From contig JAJLPB010000010.1 of the NCBI GenBank assembly GCA_025548565.1, positions 124,001 through 188,000 of the forward strand: a stretch of DNA of 64,000 nucleotides. The letters are read 5' to 3'. This DNA comes from Rugamonas sp. A1-17 (GTDB lineage: Bacteria > Pseudomonadota > Gammaproteobacteria > Burkholderiales > Burkholderiaceae_D). The translations under genes were made by a program, and so were the position numbers. Positions 36,798 to 45,520 of the stretch are shown here, piece by piece. The number at the start of each line of letters is the position of its first letter. Positions within the stretch are counted from its first letter, which is position 1. Under the pieces are notes generated by a model that saw only the letters and a list, made by a program, of their open reading frames with translations, ran no database searches and was not told where the DNA came from.

Positions 36798-37430
36798 ACA
36801 AGTGCTCACCCTCCAGGCCGCCGCCCCCCCGCCGCCGTCGACCACATGGCCAGCGACGAGCTGCCGCTGCTGCTGGTCGGCCATTCCTACGGCGGCCACG
36901 CGCTGGGACTGCTGCCCAACCAGCACAAGGTCGCGGCCTGCTACCTGTTCGGCGTCAGCGCAGGCTGGCACGGCTGGATGCCGCCGCTGGAGCGCGTTAA
37001 AGTCTGGCTGACCTGGAATTTGTTCGGCCCGCTGCTGACGCGTTGGAAAGGCTATCTGGCCTGGAGCAAGCTGGGCATGGGCGAAGACCTGCCGCTGAGC
37101 GTTTACCACCAGTGGAAACGTTGGTGCCGCTACCCGCACTATTTCTTTGACGATCCCAGGATGGCCGGCATCCGCGACAGCTACGACCGGGTGCGCATGC
37201 CGGTGCTGGCGGCCAACTCGGTGGATGACCTGTGGGCCGGCCCGGCCTCGCGCGACGCCTTCATGGCCGGCTACCGCAACGCCGACGTCACCGCCGTCAC
37301 CATCGATCCGGCGCGGGCCGGCTTCGGCCCCATCGGCCACATGGGCTACTTCAAGGCCCAGGCGCAACCGCTATGGGAAGAGGCGCTGGCCTGGTTTCAG
37401 ACCGAGCTGAGCTCCGCCACGAAGTCGTAG
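36790..37430 (+). pseudogene. Alpha/beta hydrolase with internal deletion and frameshift
   Basis: The first 10 codons (MTKQVLTLQA) are a normal start for a YcjY-type hydrolase; at a GCC/C-rich junction near 36820-36840 the frame changes and the protein resumes at the nucleophile elbow LLVGHSYGGHALG. About 80 residues (first strands and oxyanion region) are missing. The remaining frame (36846-37430) keeps the Ser nucleophile, Asp (NSVDDLW) and His (GHMGYF). A shortened product could start at 36846, but loss of the core makes activity unlikely. Confidence 0.7.
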
Positions 37431-37444
37431 GCACGCGGTTCTGG

Positions 37445-38716
37445 TTAGCTGTGTTGGGCGGCGGCGCGCGCCAGCAGCAAGGTCCGTTCGCGCTCGTTCT
37501 GCGTCAGCTGCGCCGCGCGTTCGAATTCATGCCGCGCCTCGTCGTGCCGTCCCAGCTTGGACAGGAAATCCCCGCGCACGCTGGGCAGCAGGTGGTAGTG
37601 CTTCAGCGCAGCCTCCTCCATCAAGCCATCCACCACCTCCAGCCCGGCCGCCGGCCCGAAGGCCATCGACAATGCCACCGCGCGGTTCAATTCCACCACC
37701 GGCGACGGCGTCAGCTGCGCCAGCGCGTCGTACAGCGCGGCGATGCGCTGCCAGTCGGTATCGACCGCCAGCCGCGCGCGCGCATGGCAGGCCGCGATGG
37801 CCGCTTGCACGCCGTAGGAACCCAGTCCGCGCCCGGTGCGCTCCGCGCGTTCCAGCGCCGCCAGGCCGCGCCGTATCAGCAGTTGGTCCCAACGCGCGCG
37901 GTCCTGCTCCAGCAGCAGGATGGGCTCGCCCTTGGGGCCGACGCGGGCGCGGGCACGCGAGGACTGGATCTCCATCAGCGCCACCAGGCCATGCACTTCC
38001 GGCTCGTCCGGCGCCAATTCGGCCAGGATGCGGCCCAGCCGCAGCGCTTCCTCGCACAACGCAGGCCGCATCCAGTCGGCGCCGGCGCTGGCGGAATAGC
38101 CTTCGTTGTAGATCAGATAGATCACCTGCAGCACCGACGCCAGCCGCTCTGCCAGCTCGTGCGCGCGCGGCGCCTCGAACGGCACCTTGGCCTCGGCCAG
38201 CGTGCGCTTGGCGCGCACGATGCGCTGCGCCACCGTCGCTTCCGGCACCAGGAAGGCGCGGGCGATTTCGCCGGTGCTCAAACCGCCCAGCATGCGCAGC
38301 GTCAGCGCCACCCGGCCGTCGGTCGGCAGCACCGGATGGCAGGCCACGAACACCAGCCGCAGCAGGTCGTCGCCGATATCGTTCTCCAGCGCGTCGGCCA
38401 CGGCCGCATCGAGGTCGGGCGCGGCGTCCTGCAGCACGCCTTCGATCTCGTAGGTGAGCTCACCCTCCTTGTCCTGGTGCAGCTGGCGGCGGCGCAGCAC
38501 GTCCAGCGCGCGGTTCTTGGCGACCGTGGTCAGCCACGCGGCCGGCTGGTCCGGCACGCCGGTTTCGGGCCAGCGTTCCAGCGCCATCACCAGCGCGTCC
38601 TGCGCCAGCTCCTCGGCCTGGCCGACGTCGCGCAGCATGCGCGCCAGCACGGCGATGATCTTGGCGGACTCCATCCGCCATACCGCCTCGACGATCTTGT
38701 GGACGTCAGCCGCCAC
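37445..38716 (-). CDS. ECF42-type RNA polymerase sigma factor
   Basis: A 423-residue sigma factor: region 2 (KIVEAVWRMESAKIIAVLAR, then AQDALVMALERWP), region 4 (ATVAQRIVRAKRTL), then a long C-terminal extension (DUF6596, about 190 on) with TPR-like helices. This long form, placed after DGPF-domain genes, is the ECF42 group. It has no anti-sigma gene; the C-terminal domain is thought to control activity. The start is GTG, overlapping the preceding gene by 11 bases. Confidence 0.92.
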   Translation of the reverse strand: MAADVHKIVEAVWRMESAKIIAVLARMLRDVGQAEELAQDALVMALERWPETGVPDQPAAWLTTVAKNRALDVLRRRQLHQDKEGELTYEIEGVLQDAAPDLDAAVADALENDIGDDLLRLVFVACHPVLPTDGRVALTLRMLGGLSTGEIARAFLVPEATVAQRIVRAKRTLAEAKVPFEAPRAHELAERLASVLQVIYLIYNEGYSASAGADWMRPALCEEALRLGRILAELAPDEPEVHGLVALMEIQSSRARARVGPKGEPILLLEQDRARWDQLLIRRGLAALERAERTGRGLGSYGVQAAIAACHARARLAVDTDWQRIAALYDALAQLTPSPVVELNRAVALSMAFGPAAGLEVVDGLMEEAALKHYHLLPSVRGDFLSKLGRHDEARHEFERAAQLTQNERERTLLLARAAAQHS

Positions 38717-39518
38717 GGGCTTTTTTCCTGAAGGCGTCGCGCAGGCCGGCCTCCAGCAGTTCGGCGCGCAGGCGTTCCTCGGCCGCGCGCATCTCGGGTG
38801 TGAATTCCTGGTGGGCGATGCGCTCGCAGGCTTCGCGGATCTCCAGCGTCAGGTCGCCGGGGCTGGGATAGGGATAGGTCTTGGCCCAGGCGATGGCGTC
38901 GTCCAGCGAGGCCGCCTGCAGCATCCAGTAGCCGGCGATCAGTTCCTTGACCTCGGTGAAGGGACCGTCGACCACCGAGGTTTTCGAATTGGCGAAGTGG
39001 ACGCGGGTGGCGGAGGCGCTGGCCTTCAGGCCCTCGCCCGCCAGCAGCACGCCCTGCTGCACGCCGGCCTCGTTGTAGGCGTTCATCATGTCGATCACTT
39101 CCGGCGGCGGCACCGCGTTGGCCTCGGCGGCGTCGTCGGAGCGGATGAAGATCACGTAGCGCGTGAGCGCCTCGTCACGGCGGGGGATGGTGCCCGCCGC
39201 CGTGCCGCGTTCATCGAAGCCGACGCAGTTGCCGGGGCAGCCCGCGTCGCGGATTTCATACACGGCGCCGCTGTCGAACAGCGGCCACCAGCGCACCTGC
39301 TCGATGGCGTCCTCCTTCGACGCCGCCTCGATCAGCGTAAAACCGGCCACCAGCTCCTTCGGCGCGAACGGCCCGTGCTGCTGGCTCCACACGCCGTCGC
39401 GCCGCAGCAGCCGCACCGCCTCCGTGCTGGGTTTGAGAAAAGTTCCCGGCTCCAGCGCGGGCGGCTGTTGGCCGCGTTCGGTGCTCTGGTTGGCGCGGCG
39501 CAGTACCATGTATTCCAT
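38706..39518 (-). CDS. YCII-related protein with two DGPF-type domains
   Basis: A 270-residue fusion of two YCII/DGPF domains. The second domain (about 137-240) has the canonical VVDGPFTEVKELIAGYWML; the first has a degenerate QHGPFAPKELVAGFTLI. DGPF proteins are hallmark partners of ECF42 sigma factors; their biochemical role is unknown, possibly sensing or turning over small reactive compounds. It overlaps the sigma gene. Confidence 0.88.
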   Translation of the reverse strand: MEYMVLRRANQSTERGQQPPALEPGTFLKPSTEAVRLLRRDGVWSQQHGPFAPKELVAGFTLIEAASKEDAIEQVRWWPLFDSGAVYEIRDAGCPGNCVGFDERGTAAGTIPRRDEALTRYVIFIRSDDAAEANAVPPPEVIDMMNAYNEAGVQQGVLLAGEGLKASASATRVHFANSKTSVVDGPFTEVKELIAGYWMLQAASLDDAIAWAKTYPYPSPGDLTLEIREACERIAHQEFTPEMRAAEERLRAELLEAGLRDAFRKKARGG

Positions 39519-39551
39519 CGCTTGCTCCTTTTTTCCGCTAAGGTAGCAGCA

Positions 39552-39965
39552 TCACAGGCGGGCGCGCAAGGCTTCTTCCTGCGCGACCAGCTCCGGCGTG
39601 GCCGCCGCGCCGAAATCCTCCATCTCGAACACCTGCCGGATTTCGATTTCGGACGGCGTGTCGAACGGATTCGGGCAACGCTTCATCCACTCGATGGCCT
39701 CCTCCTTGGACTTCACCTGCAGCAGCCAGAAGCCGGCGATCAGCTCCTTGGTCTCGGCGAACGGGCCGTCGATGACGGTGCGCTTGGTGCCCTCGTAGCG
39801 GATGCGCGCGCCCTTGGAGCTGGGATGCACGCCCTCGCCGGCCAGCAGCACGCCGGCGTTGACCAGCTCCTCGTTGAACGCGCCCATCGCGGCCAGCAGC
39901 TCGGTGCTCGGCATCTTGCCCGCTTCGGAATCCTCGGTGGCTTTAACGATAATCATGAAACGCAT
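39552..39965 (-). CDS. YCII-related DGPF-domain protein
   Basis: A 137-residue single-domain protein: MRFMIIVKATEDSEAG, a Gly-Glu-Gly-rich loop (LLAGEGVHPSSKG) and the signature VIDGPFAETKELIAGFWLLQ. It is second in the ECF42 operon, 12 bases after the VOC gene. See the larger fusion paralogue downstream. Confidence 0.9.
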   Translation of the reverse strand: MRFMIIVKATEDSEAGKMPSTELLAAMGAFNEELVNAGVLLAGEGVHPSSKGARIRYEGTKRTVIDGPFAETKELIAGFWLLQVKSKEEAIEWMKRCPNPFDTPSEIEIRQVFEMEDFGAAATPELVAQEEALRARL

Positions 39966-39977
39966 AGTGCTCTCCGC

Positions 39978-40451
39978 TCAGCCGCAATCGGGCATTTGTT
40001 GCTTCATGGCCGCGTCCATTTCCTCACGCGTCATGTCCCTGGTGTGGGTGGCGATCGACCAGACGTGGCCGAACGGGTCGGTGACCTGGGCGTAGCGGTC
40101 GCCCCAGAACATATCGGCCGGCGGCATCTTCTCGGCGGCGCCGGCGGCGAGGGCCTGGGCGTAGGTGGCGTCGATGTCGGGTACGTAGATGTGCAGCGTG
40201 ACAGGGGTGCCCTTCAACGCCTTGGGGCCGACGCTGCCGAAATCGGGAAACTCGTCCACCAGCATGACGGTGGAGTCGCCGATGCGGACGGCGGCGTGTA
40301 TCAGCTTGCCTTCCTTGCCGGGGATGCGCGCGGTTTCTACGGCATTGAACGCCTTTTTATAAAACTCGATGGCGTCCGCCGCGCCGTCGACGACCAGGTG
40401 CGGGGTGACGCTGTGCATGCCTTCCGGGATAGGATTTACTTTTGCAGTCAT
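39978..40451 (-). CDS. VOC family (PhnB-like) protein
   Basis: A 157-residue vicinal-oxygen-chelate protein with HSVTPHLVVDGAADAIEFYK and the second beta-alpha-beta-beta-beta half FWGDRYAQVTDPFGHVWSIA. Many such PhnB/glyoxalase-like proteins lie in ECF42 operons. First gene of the operon; AAAGGAG ribosome site. Confidence 0.9.
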   Translation of the reverse strand: MTAKVNPIPEGMHSVTPHLVVDGAADAIEFYKKAFNAVETARIPGKEGKLIHAAVRIGDSTVMLVDEFPDFGSVGPKALKGTPVTLHIYVPDIDATYAQALAAGAAEKMPPADMFWGDRYAQVTDPFGHVWSIATHTRDMTREEMDAAMKQQMPDCG

Positions 40452-40505
40452 GATGCTCTCCTTTAAGTGAAAGTAAGACCGAGTGAAACGCTCACTCTAC
40501 CTCCA

Positions 40506-40533
40506 CGACGAAGCAGCACGCATCAAATCGACA
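40506..40533 (-). promoter_or_regulatory. Candidate ECF42-dependent promoter
   Basis: On the minus strand TGTCGA (40528-40533) is followed after 17 bases by CGTC (40507-40510), 55 bases upstream of the VOC gene start. This equals the ECF42 promoter reported for Streptomyces as I recall it (-35 TGTCGA, -10 CGA/TC), so the sigma factor likely drives its own operon. Confidence 0.65.
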
Positions 40534-40556
40534 AATTTTTTTGAATTTTTTTAAAA

Positions 40557-41948
40557 TTATTTAAACAACAGGAAAAAAGTGGTGTTTCCGCCCTCTTCGC
40601 TCTCGACCCGGACGCTACCACCGTGCAACGCCATGATGGCGCGCACGATCGACAGTCCCAGCCCGGCCGACTGGGTCTGTCCGGAGCGGGCGGCGTCGGC
40701 GCGGTAGTAACGGTTGAAGATGTGCGGCAAGTGTTCGCGCGCGATGCCGGGACCGGTGTTGGCGACCGCGAGCTCGACGCCCTGCGCGCGGCGTCGCGCC
40801 GTCAGCCGTATCGCGCCGCCGGCCGGCGTGTAGCGGATCGCGTTCGAGACCAGGTTGCCGACCGCGCGTTGCAGCAACACGGGATCGAGTTGCGCTTCGA
40901 TAGCCTGGCTGTCCACCTCCAGCCTCACGCCGACGTCGTCGGCCAGGATCTCGAAGTAGTCATGGATGCGCAGCAGCTCGGCGCGCAGGTCCAGCGGTTC
41001 GCGCCGCACGGCCAGCTGGGCGTTGTCCACCCGCGCCAGGAACAGCGTGTTTTCGATCAGCCGCGCCAGCCGTTCATACTCCTCCGAGTTGGAGGCGAGC
41101 AGCGCCTGGTACTCCTCCGCCGTGCGCGGCCGCGCCAGCGCCACCTGGGTTTCCATCATCAGCGTGTTGACCGGCGTGCGCAGGTCGTGCGCAAGGTCGG
41201 CGGCAAAGCCGGACAGGCGCTGCACGCCGTCCTCCAGCCGGTCCAGCATGGCGTTGAAGGCGACGCCCACCTCGCGCAGCTCGACCGGCGCGTCCTGCAC
41301 CGACAGGCGGGTATTGAGGCGGTTGGCGTTGATGTCGTTGGCCTTGGCGATCACGCTGCGCAGCTGGCGCATGCTGTGGCGGACGACGGCATAACCGAGC
41401 AGGAGGGCCAGCAGCGCGCCGCCGCACAGCGCCACCAGCAGATCGGCGATGAAGCCGCGCAGGATCTTGAGCCGGTCGGAGCGCTCGCGCGCCAGCGTGA
41501 TGCGCACCGTCTCGCCGCCGCCCACTTTCCCGGCCGCGCTGACCATGCGGCCGATGCCAGTCTCCGGCGCCCAGTCGTGGATGTCGTCCAGCGTCAGCGC
41601 GCGCTGGGCCGGCACGCTGTCGATGCGCGGCAGCGGCCGCGAAGTGCGCGCCGATTGCAGCAACGCCGCGCCATCCGGCCCGTTCACGCGCAGCATGAAG
41701 TCATCGTGGCCGGACAGGGTTTCCATCAGCTGCCGCTGGTCCTGGGCGATCGCCTGCGGCGATGGCAGGCCGGCGATGATGCGGCGGATCTGCGTCACCT
41801 TGTTGATCAGCTCCACGTCGTCGCGGCTGGCCATCTGCCGCGCCAGCGTCGTGTACAGGTAGACGCCGGCCATCAGGAAGATCGCCACGGCGACCGCCGA
41901 CAGCAGCAGCGCCACCCGCAAGGTCAGCGACAGCGGGCGCCGCCTCAC
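40557..41948 (-). CDS. Heavy-metal-type sensor histidine kinase (CusS-like)
   Basis: A 463-residue inner-membrane kinase with membrane segments near 10-32 and 168-190, a periplasmic sensor loop, HAMP (to about 245), H-box ADLAHDLRTPVNTL and ATPase boxes (NLVSNAIRYTPAG, NTGPGIAREHLPHIFNRYYR, GLGLSI). The GTG start overlaps the regulator stop (GTGA). Paired with the upstream regulator and divergent from a czcE operon, so a copper or heavy-metal sensor is likely. Confidence 0.9.
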   Translation of the reverse strand: MRRRPLSLTLRVALLLSAVAVAIFLMAGVYLYTTLARQMASRDDVELINKVTQIRRIIAGLPSPQAIAQDQRQLMETLSGHDDFMLRVNGPDGAALLQSARTSRPLPRIDSVPAQRALTLDDIHDWAPETGIGRMVSAAGKVGGGETVRITLARERSDRLKILRGFIADLLVALCGGALLALLLGYAVVRHSMRQLRSVIAKANDINANRLNTRLSVQDAPVELREVGVAFNAMLDRLEDGVQRLSGFAADLAHDLRTPVNTLMMETQVALARPRTAEEYQALLASNSEEYERLARLIENTLFLARVDNAQLAVRREPLDLRAELLRIHDYFEILADDVGVRLEVDSQAIEAQLDPVLLQRAVGNLVSNAIRYTPAGGAIRLTARRRAQGVELAVANTGPGIAREHLPHIFNRYYRADAARSGQTQSAGLGLSIVRAIMALHGGSVRVESEEGGNTTFFLLFK

Positions 41949-42616
41949 GAACGCACTTCCAGCAGGTAGCCCATGCCGCGCACGGTCTGCACCAGTTTGT
42001 CGGCGTAGGGATCATCGACCTTGGCGCGCAGGCGGCGGATCGCCACGTCGACCACGTTGGTGTCGGAGTCGAAGTTCATGTCCCACACCATCGACGCGAT
42101 CTGCGTGCGCGACAGCACCTCGCCCTGGCGCTTGGCCAGCAGGTGCAGCAGCGCGAATTCCTTGGCGGTGAGTTCGATGCGGTCGCCGTGGCGCGTGACG
42201 CGCCGGCGCAGCACGTCGATCTCCAGGCCGGCGATGCGGATCAGCTCCATCTCGCGCACCGGTCCACGCCGCATCAGCGTCTTGATGCGGGCCAGCAGCT
42301 CGGCGAAGGCGAAGGGCTTGACCAGGTAGTCGTCGGCGCCAAGCTCGAGGCCCTTGACGCGGTCGGCCACGTCGTCGCGCGCGGTCAGGAACAGCACCGG
42401 CGTCTGTTTGCGTTCGCGCAGCCGGGCCAGCACCGCCCAGCCGTCCAGCTGCGGCAGCATCACGTCCAGCACGATCAGGTCGTAGTCGTGTTCCAGCGCC
42501 AACGCCAGGCCGTCGACGCCATTGCGCGCCAGGTCGGCCACATAGCCCGATTCCCGCAAGCCCTTGACCAGATAGTCGCCCGCCTTGGGCTCGTCCTCCA
42601 CAACCAGTATCTTCAT
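41945..42616 (-). CDS. OmpR-family response regulator (CusR/CopR-like)
   Basis: A 223-residue regulator with receiver (VVEDEPKAGDYL, phospho-Asp in LIVLDVMLPQLDG, Lys in YLVKPFAF) and winged-helix output domain ending GMGYLLEVRS. The start at 42616 has GGGAG upstream. Together with the kinase it probably controls the divergent czcE-DUF305 operon through the box between them. Confidence 0.92.
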   Translation of the reverse strand: MKILVVEDEPKAGDYLVKGLRESGYVADLARNGVDGLALALEHDYDLIVLDVMLPQLDGWAVLARLRERKQTPVLFLTARDDVADRVKGLELGADDYLVKPFAFAELLARIKTLMRRGPVREMELIRIAGLEIDVLRRRVTRHGDRIELTAKEFALLHLLAKRQGEVLSRTQIASMVWDMNFDSDTNVVDVAIRRLRAKVDDPYADKLVQTVRGMGYLLEVRS

Positions 42617-42662
42617 GATGTCTCCCGATGCGGCATTGTCGGCCTTTTGCATGCGCGGTTGG

Positions 42663-42678
42663 ATTACAAATCTGTCAT
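42663..42678. promoter_or_regulatory. CusR/CopR-type box
   Basis: ATTACAA-AT-CTGTCAT differs at two positions from the dyad ATGACAA-NN-TTGTCAT bound by E. coli CusR and has the same spacing. It lies between the divergent regulator and czcE genes. Confidence 0.6.
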
Positions 42679-42775
42679 TTGCGCGTCATCCTGCCGTCAG
42701 CGGCGTATTTCTAGAATGCCTCCATCGATACGGCCAACGCATCGATATCCCGGACAACCATTCAAGGAGCACAAC

Positions 42776-43090
42776 ATGTTCAACGCCATCCGCATCACCG
42801 CAGCAACCGCCCTGACATTCGCCGCTGCCTTTGCCAGCGCCGGTGACTACGGCACCGCCGTCGCCCCGGCCAACGCCGAGCGCCACGTGGTCATCACCGC
42901 CAGCACGCCCTGGGTCAACGTCAACAACGGCGACACCGTGGAATTCCAGTCCGGCGGGACCAGTTTCACCTGGCATTTTGACACGCTGCGCGAGGAAGAC
43001 ACATTCGACCTGTCCAAAATCGCGCCGGCCGGCAGCATCGACCACAAGGTCACGGTCTATGTCGCCGCCAACCCGCTGTACCGTGGTTAA
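42776..43090 (+). CDS. CzcE-family periplasmic metal-binding protein
   Basis: A 104-residue secreted protein, signal peptide to about residue 22. The conserved CzcE core is seen: VVITASTPWVNVNNGDTVEF, TSFTWHFDTL and VYVAANPLYRG. CzcE of Cupriavidus binds copper in the periplasm. Start has AAGGAG. It overlaps the next gene (GTGGTTAA). A paralogue lies 10 kb away. Confidence 0.88.
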   Translation: MFNAIRITAATALTFAAAFASAGDYGTAVAPANAERHVVITASTPWVNVNNGDTVEFQSGGTSFTWHFDTLREEDTFDLSKIAPAGSIDHKVTVYVAANPLYRG

Positions 43091-43487
43091 GGCCCTGCGC
43101 ACCGCTGCCGCCTGCGCGCTGGCGCTGGCGACGCTGCGTGCCGGCGCCCAGGAGCACCAGCACCACCACGGCGGCGACAGCGCCGCCGCGCCGCCGGTCT
43201 TCGTGGCCAGCACCGCCAAGTCCTTCGACGCCCTGATGAACGACGCGATGGCGGTGATGGACGACGGCATGAAGCGGGCGCCGATGAACGGCATCAGCGA
43301 ACATGATTTCGTCACGATGATGATGCCCCACCACCAGGGCGCGGTCGACATGGCCAAAGCCCTGCTGCTCTATACCGGAGACCCGGAGCTGCGCAATCTG
43401 GCGCTCGGCATCATCGCCGAGCAGCAGAACGAGATCAAGGTGATGCAGGCCTGGCTGCAACGCCATACCACTGAGGAGAAAAAATGA
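43083..43487 (+). CDS. DUF305 periplasmic protein
   Basis: A 134-residue secreted four-helix ferritin-like protein with a His-rich mature start (EHQHHHGG) and the DUF305 signature DFVTMMMPHHQGAVDMAKALL. The GTG start overlaps the czcE stop. DUF305 proteins commonly accompany copper genes; metal binding by the His cluster is plausible. Confidence 0.85.
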   Translation: MVKALRTAAACALALATLRAGAQEHQHHHGGDSAAAPPVFVASTAKSFDALMNDAMAVMDDGMKRAPMNGISEHDFVTMMMPHHQGAVDMAKALLLYTGDPELRNLALGIIAEQQNEIKVMQAWLQRHTTEEKK

Positions 43488-44848
43488 AGACCATCGCTTT
43501 GGCGATCGCCGCCTTGCTGTCGGCATCCGCCTTCGCCGCGCCATCGGCGCAGGACCGCGTCTACACGGCGGACCAGAACACCAACACGATTTCCGTGTTC
43601 AGCCCAGCCACCAATACGCTGCTGGGCCAGATCAGGCTGGGCAACGCGCGGCCTGACGTGCTGTCGCCGCTGTATCGCGGCGAGATCAATGTGCACGGCC
43701 TGGGCTTCTCGCCGGACCACAAGACGCTGATCGCCATCTCCAACGGTTCCAACTCGGTCACCTTCATCGATACCGCGACCAACAAGGTCAAAGGCAAGAC
43801 CTACGTGGGACGCTCGCCGCATGAAGGCTTCTTCAGTGCCGACGGCAAGGAGGTGTGGGTGGTGGTGCGCGGCGAGGACTATATCTCCGTCATCGACCCG
43901 GCCACGTTCAGGGAAACGCGCCGCATCCAGACCGACCTCGGTCCAGGCATGGTGCAGTTCCACCCGGACGGCAAGCTGGCCTTCGTGGTCTCCAGCTTCA
44001 CGCCGACGGTCGACGTGATCGACGTCGCCACGCACGCCGTCATCAAGCGCATCGCCGTGGCCAGCCCGTTCTCGCCGTTCCTGCAGTTCACGCCGGACTT
44101 CAGCGAGATATGGATGACGCACAAGGACGTCGGCAAGGTCACGCGCATCAGCACCAGGACGCTGGAGGTGACAGGCGTGATCGACACGGGTTTCATCACC
44201 AACCACCTGGCCTTCGCCACCGTCGGCGGCGAAGTGCGCGCCTACGTGACGATAGGCGGCGAGAACCTGGTCAAGGTCTACAGCACCGGCAAGGAGGCAA
44301 GCCTGCTGGCGAGCATCGCCACCGGCGCGCTGCCGCATGGGATCTGGACTTCGGACGACAGCAGCCGCCTGTACGTCGGGCTGGAAAACGGCGATGGCGT
44401 GCAGGTGATCGACAGCGCCAGCAACCGGGTCGTCGCCACCATGCCCGGCGGGCAGGCGCCGCAGGCGCTGGTGTACCTGTCGAAGGTGGCACAGTCGGCG
44501 GACGACCGCTCCAACCTGGTGCCGCGCGTGAACCAGGATGCGCACAACATCCCGTTCAAGGCGACAGGGGGGAACGGCAAGGGCTTCGCCGTGGTGCGCA
44601 ACCTGGGCGTGGTCGACGCAATGGAGGTATTCCTCTACAAGCTGAAGCCGAATACGGTTTATAACGTTACCGTCGGCAGCCAGGCCGCGCCGCTGGGCAG
44701 CTTCCGCACCAACGATGCGGGCATGGCCAACGGCACGATGATAGGACCGGTGCGCACGCAGGCCGCCAGCGATGCCGCGGTGCGCGCCGACCGTCTCTCC
44801 GTGACGGAAGCCGGCGCCGGCACCGCGGTGCTGGTCAGCGCGCTGTAG
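43484..44848 (+). CDS. YVTN beta-propeller (YncE-like) protein
   Basis: A 454-residue secreted protein: signal peptide MKTIALAIAALLSASAFA, then about seven repeats of the type DRVYTADQNTNTISVFSPAT, TNTLLGQIRLG and NSVTFIDTATNKV, and a C-terminal beta domain. Overlaps DUF305 by ATGA, so translationally coupled. Such propellers in copper operons may bind metal or metalloprotein partners; function unknown. Confidence 0.86.
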   Translation: MKTIALAIAALLSASAFAAPSAQDRVYTADQNTNTISVFSPATNTLLGQIRLGNARPDVLSPLYRGEINVHGLGFSPDHKTLIAISNGSNSVTFIDTATNKVKGKTYVGRSPHEGFFSADGKEVWVVVRGEDYISVIDPATFRETRRIQTDLGPGMVQFHPDGKLAFVVSSFTPTVDVIDVATHAVIKRIAVASPFSPFLQFTPDFSEIWMTHKDVGKVTRISTRTLEVTGVIDTGFITNHLAFATVGGEVRAYVTIGGENLVKVYSTGKEASLLASIATGALPHGIWTSDDSSRLYVGLENGDGVQVIDSASNRVVATMPGGQAPQALVYLSKVAQSADDRSNLVPRVNQDAHNIPFKATGGNGKGFAVVRNLGVVDAMEVFLYKLKPNTVYNVTVGSQAAPLGSFRTNDAGMANGTMIGPVRTQAASDAAVRADRLSVTEAGAGTAVLVSAL

Positions 44849-44858
44849 TTAGTATGAA

Positions 44859-44883
44859 GCGCTGCCGCGCGGGGCGGCAGCGC
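44859..44883. terminator. GC-rich hairpin between convergent genes
   Basis: GCGCTGCCGC (44859-44868) pairs with GCGGCAGCGC (44874-44883) over a 5-base loop, between the propeller gene and the cohesin gene. No T run follows on either strand, so termination is uncertain. Confidence 0.4.
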
Positions 44884-44892
44884 CGTCAAACA

Positions 44893-45477
44893 TCAGCCGG
44901 CTTTACGGCGGCGCAGGGCCGCCAGGCCCACCAGGCCGACACCCAGCATCAGGTAGGCCGACGGTTCCGGCACGGCGGTCGTGACCAGCGTCTGCGTACC
45001 CAGTTGCGTCGTGATATCCGCCACATTGGAGTTGAGGAACAAGGCGTCGGTGAAGCTCAGCGTGCTGGTGCCGGCGCCGATCACGTTGAATTTCAGGTGC
45101 GCCAGGCTGCCGCCGCCGCTCACGCCCGGCACCTGGCCGAACTTGCTGCCATACACGTAGGACACCAGCCCCGGCGTGCCGCTCGCATCGGCCACGCCGA
45201 AGTCGGTGGCGCCGCCGTCCGAACCCAGGAAGGCGCCTTCGCTGTTGCCAGCCACTTGCAGGTAGGCCGGATTGAACACCAGCGAGAAGTTGTAGCCATA
45301 CAGGTCCGTCACGCCGGCGATGCGGATGTCCAGGTCGATGGTCGAGCCCACCACGCCGCTGGACGGCGTGGCGACGATGCTCAACACCGGGTCGGCCGCG
45401 TACACCGACGGCGCGGCGAAGGCGGCGGCCAGCAGCGCGGCGCCGGCCTGGTATTTCCATTTTTTCAAACTCAACAT
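44893..45477 (-). CDS. Cohesin-domain PEP-CTERM protein
   Basis: A 194-residue exported protein. Signal peptide (basic start KKWKYQ, cleaved near VYAA), then a cohesin-like beta sandwich (about 30-155: VLSIVATPSSGVVGSTIDLD, YGYNFSLVFNPAYLQV, LAHLKFNVIGAGTSTLSF), then a PEP-CTERM sorting tail (VPEPSAYLMLGVGLVGLAAL plus RRRK), the substrate of an exosortase. Starts at the ATG with AAAGGAA upstream. It directly follows, 43 bases away, a protease gene ending in dockerin repeats. Confidence 0.88.
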   Translation of the reverse strand: MLSLKKWKYQAGAALLAAAFAAPSVYAADPVLSIVATPSSGVVGSTIDLDIRIAGVTDLYGYNFSLVFNPAYLQVAGNSEGAFLGSDGGATDFGVADASGTPGLVSYVYGSKFGQVPGVSGGGSLAHLKFNVIGAGTSTLSFTDALFLNSNVADITTQLGTQTLVTTAVPEPSAYLMLGVGLVGLAALRRRKAG

Positions 45478-45520
45478 ATTATTTTTTCCTTTGCCCAACG
45501 GGCTTCAATTGTGGGGTGGC

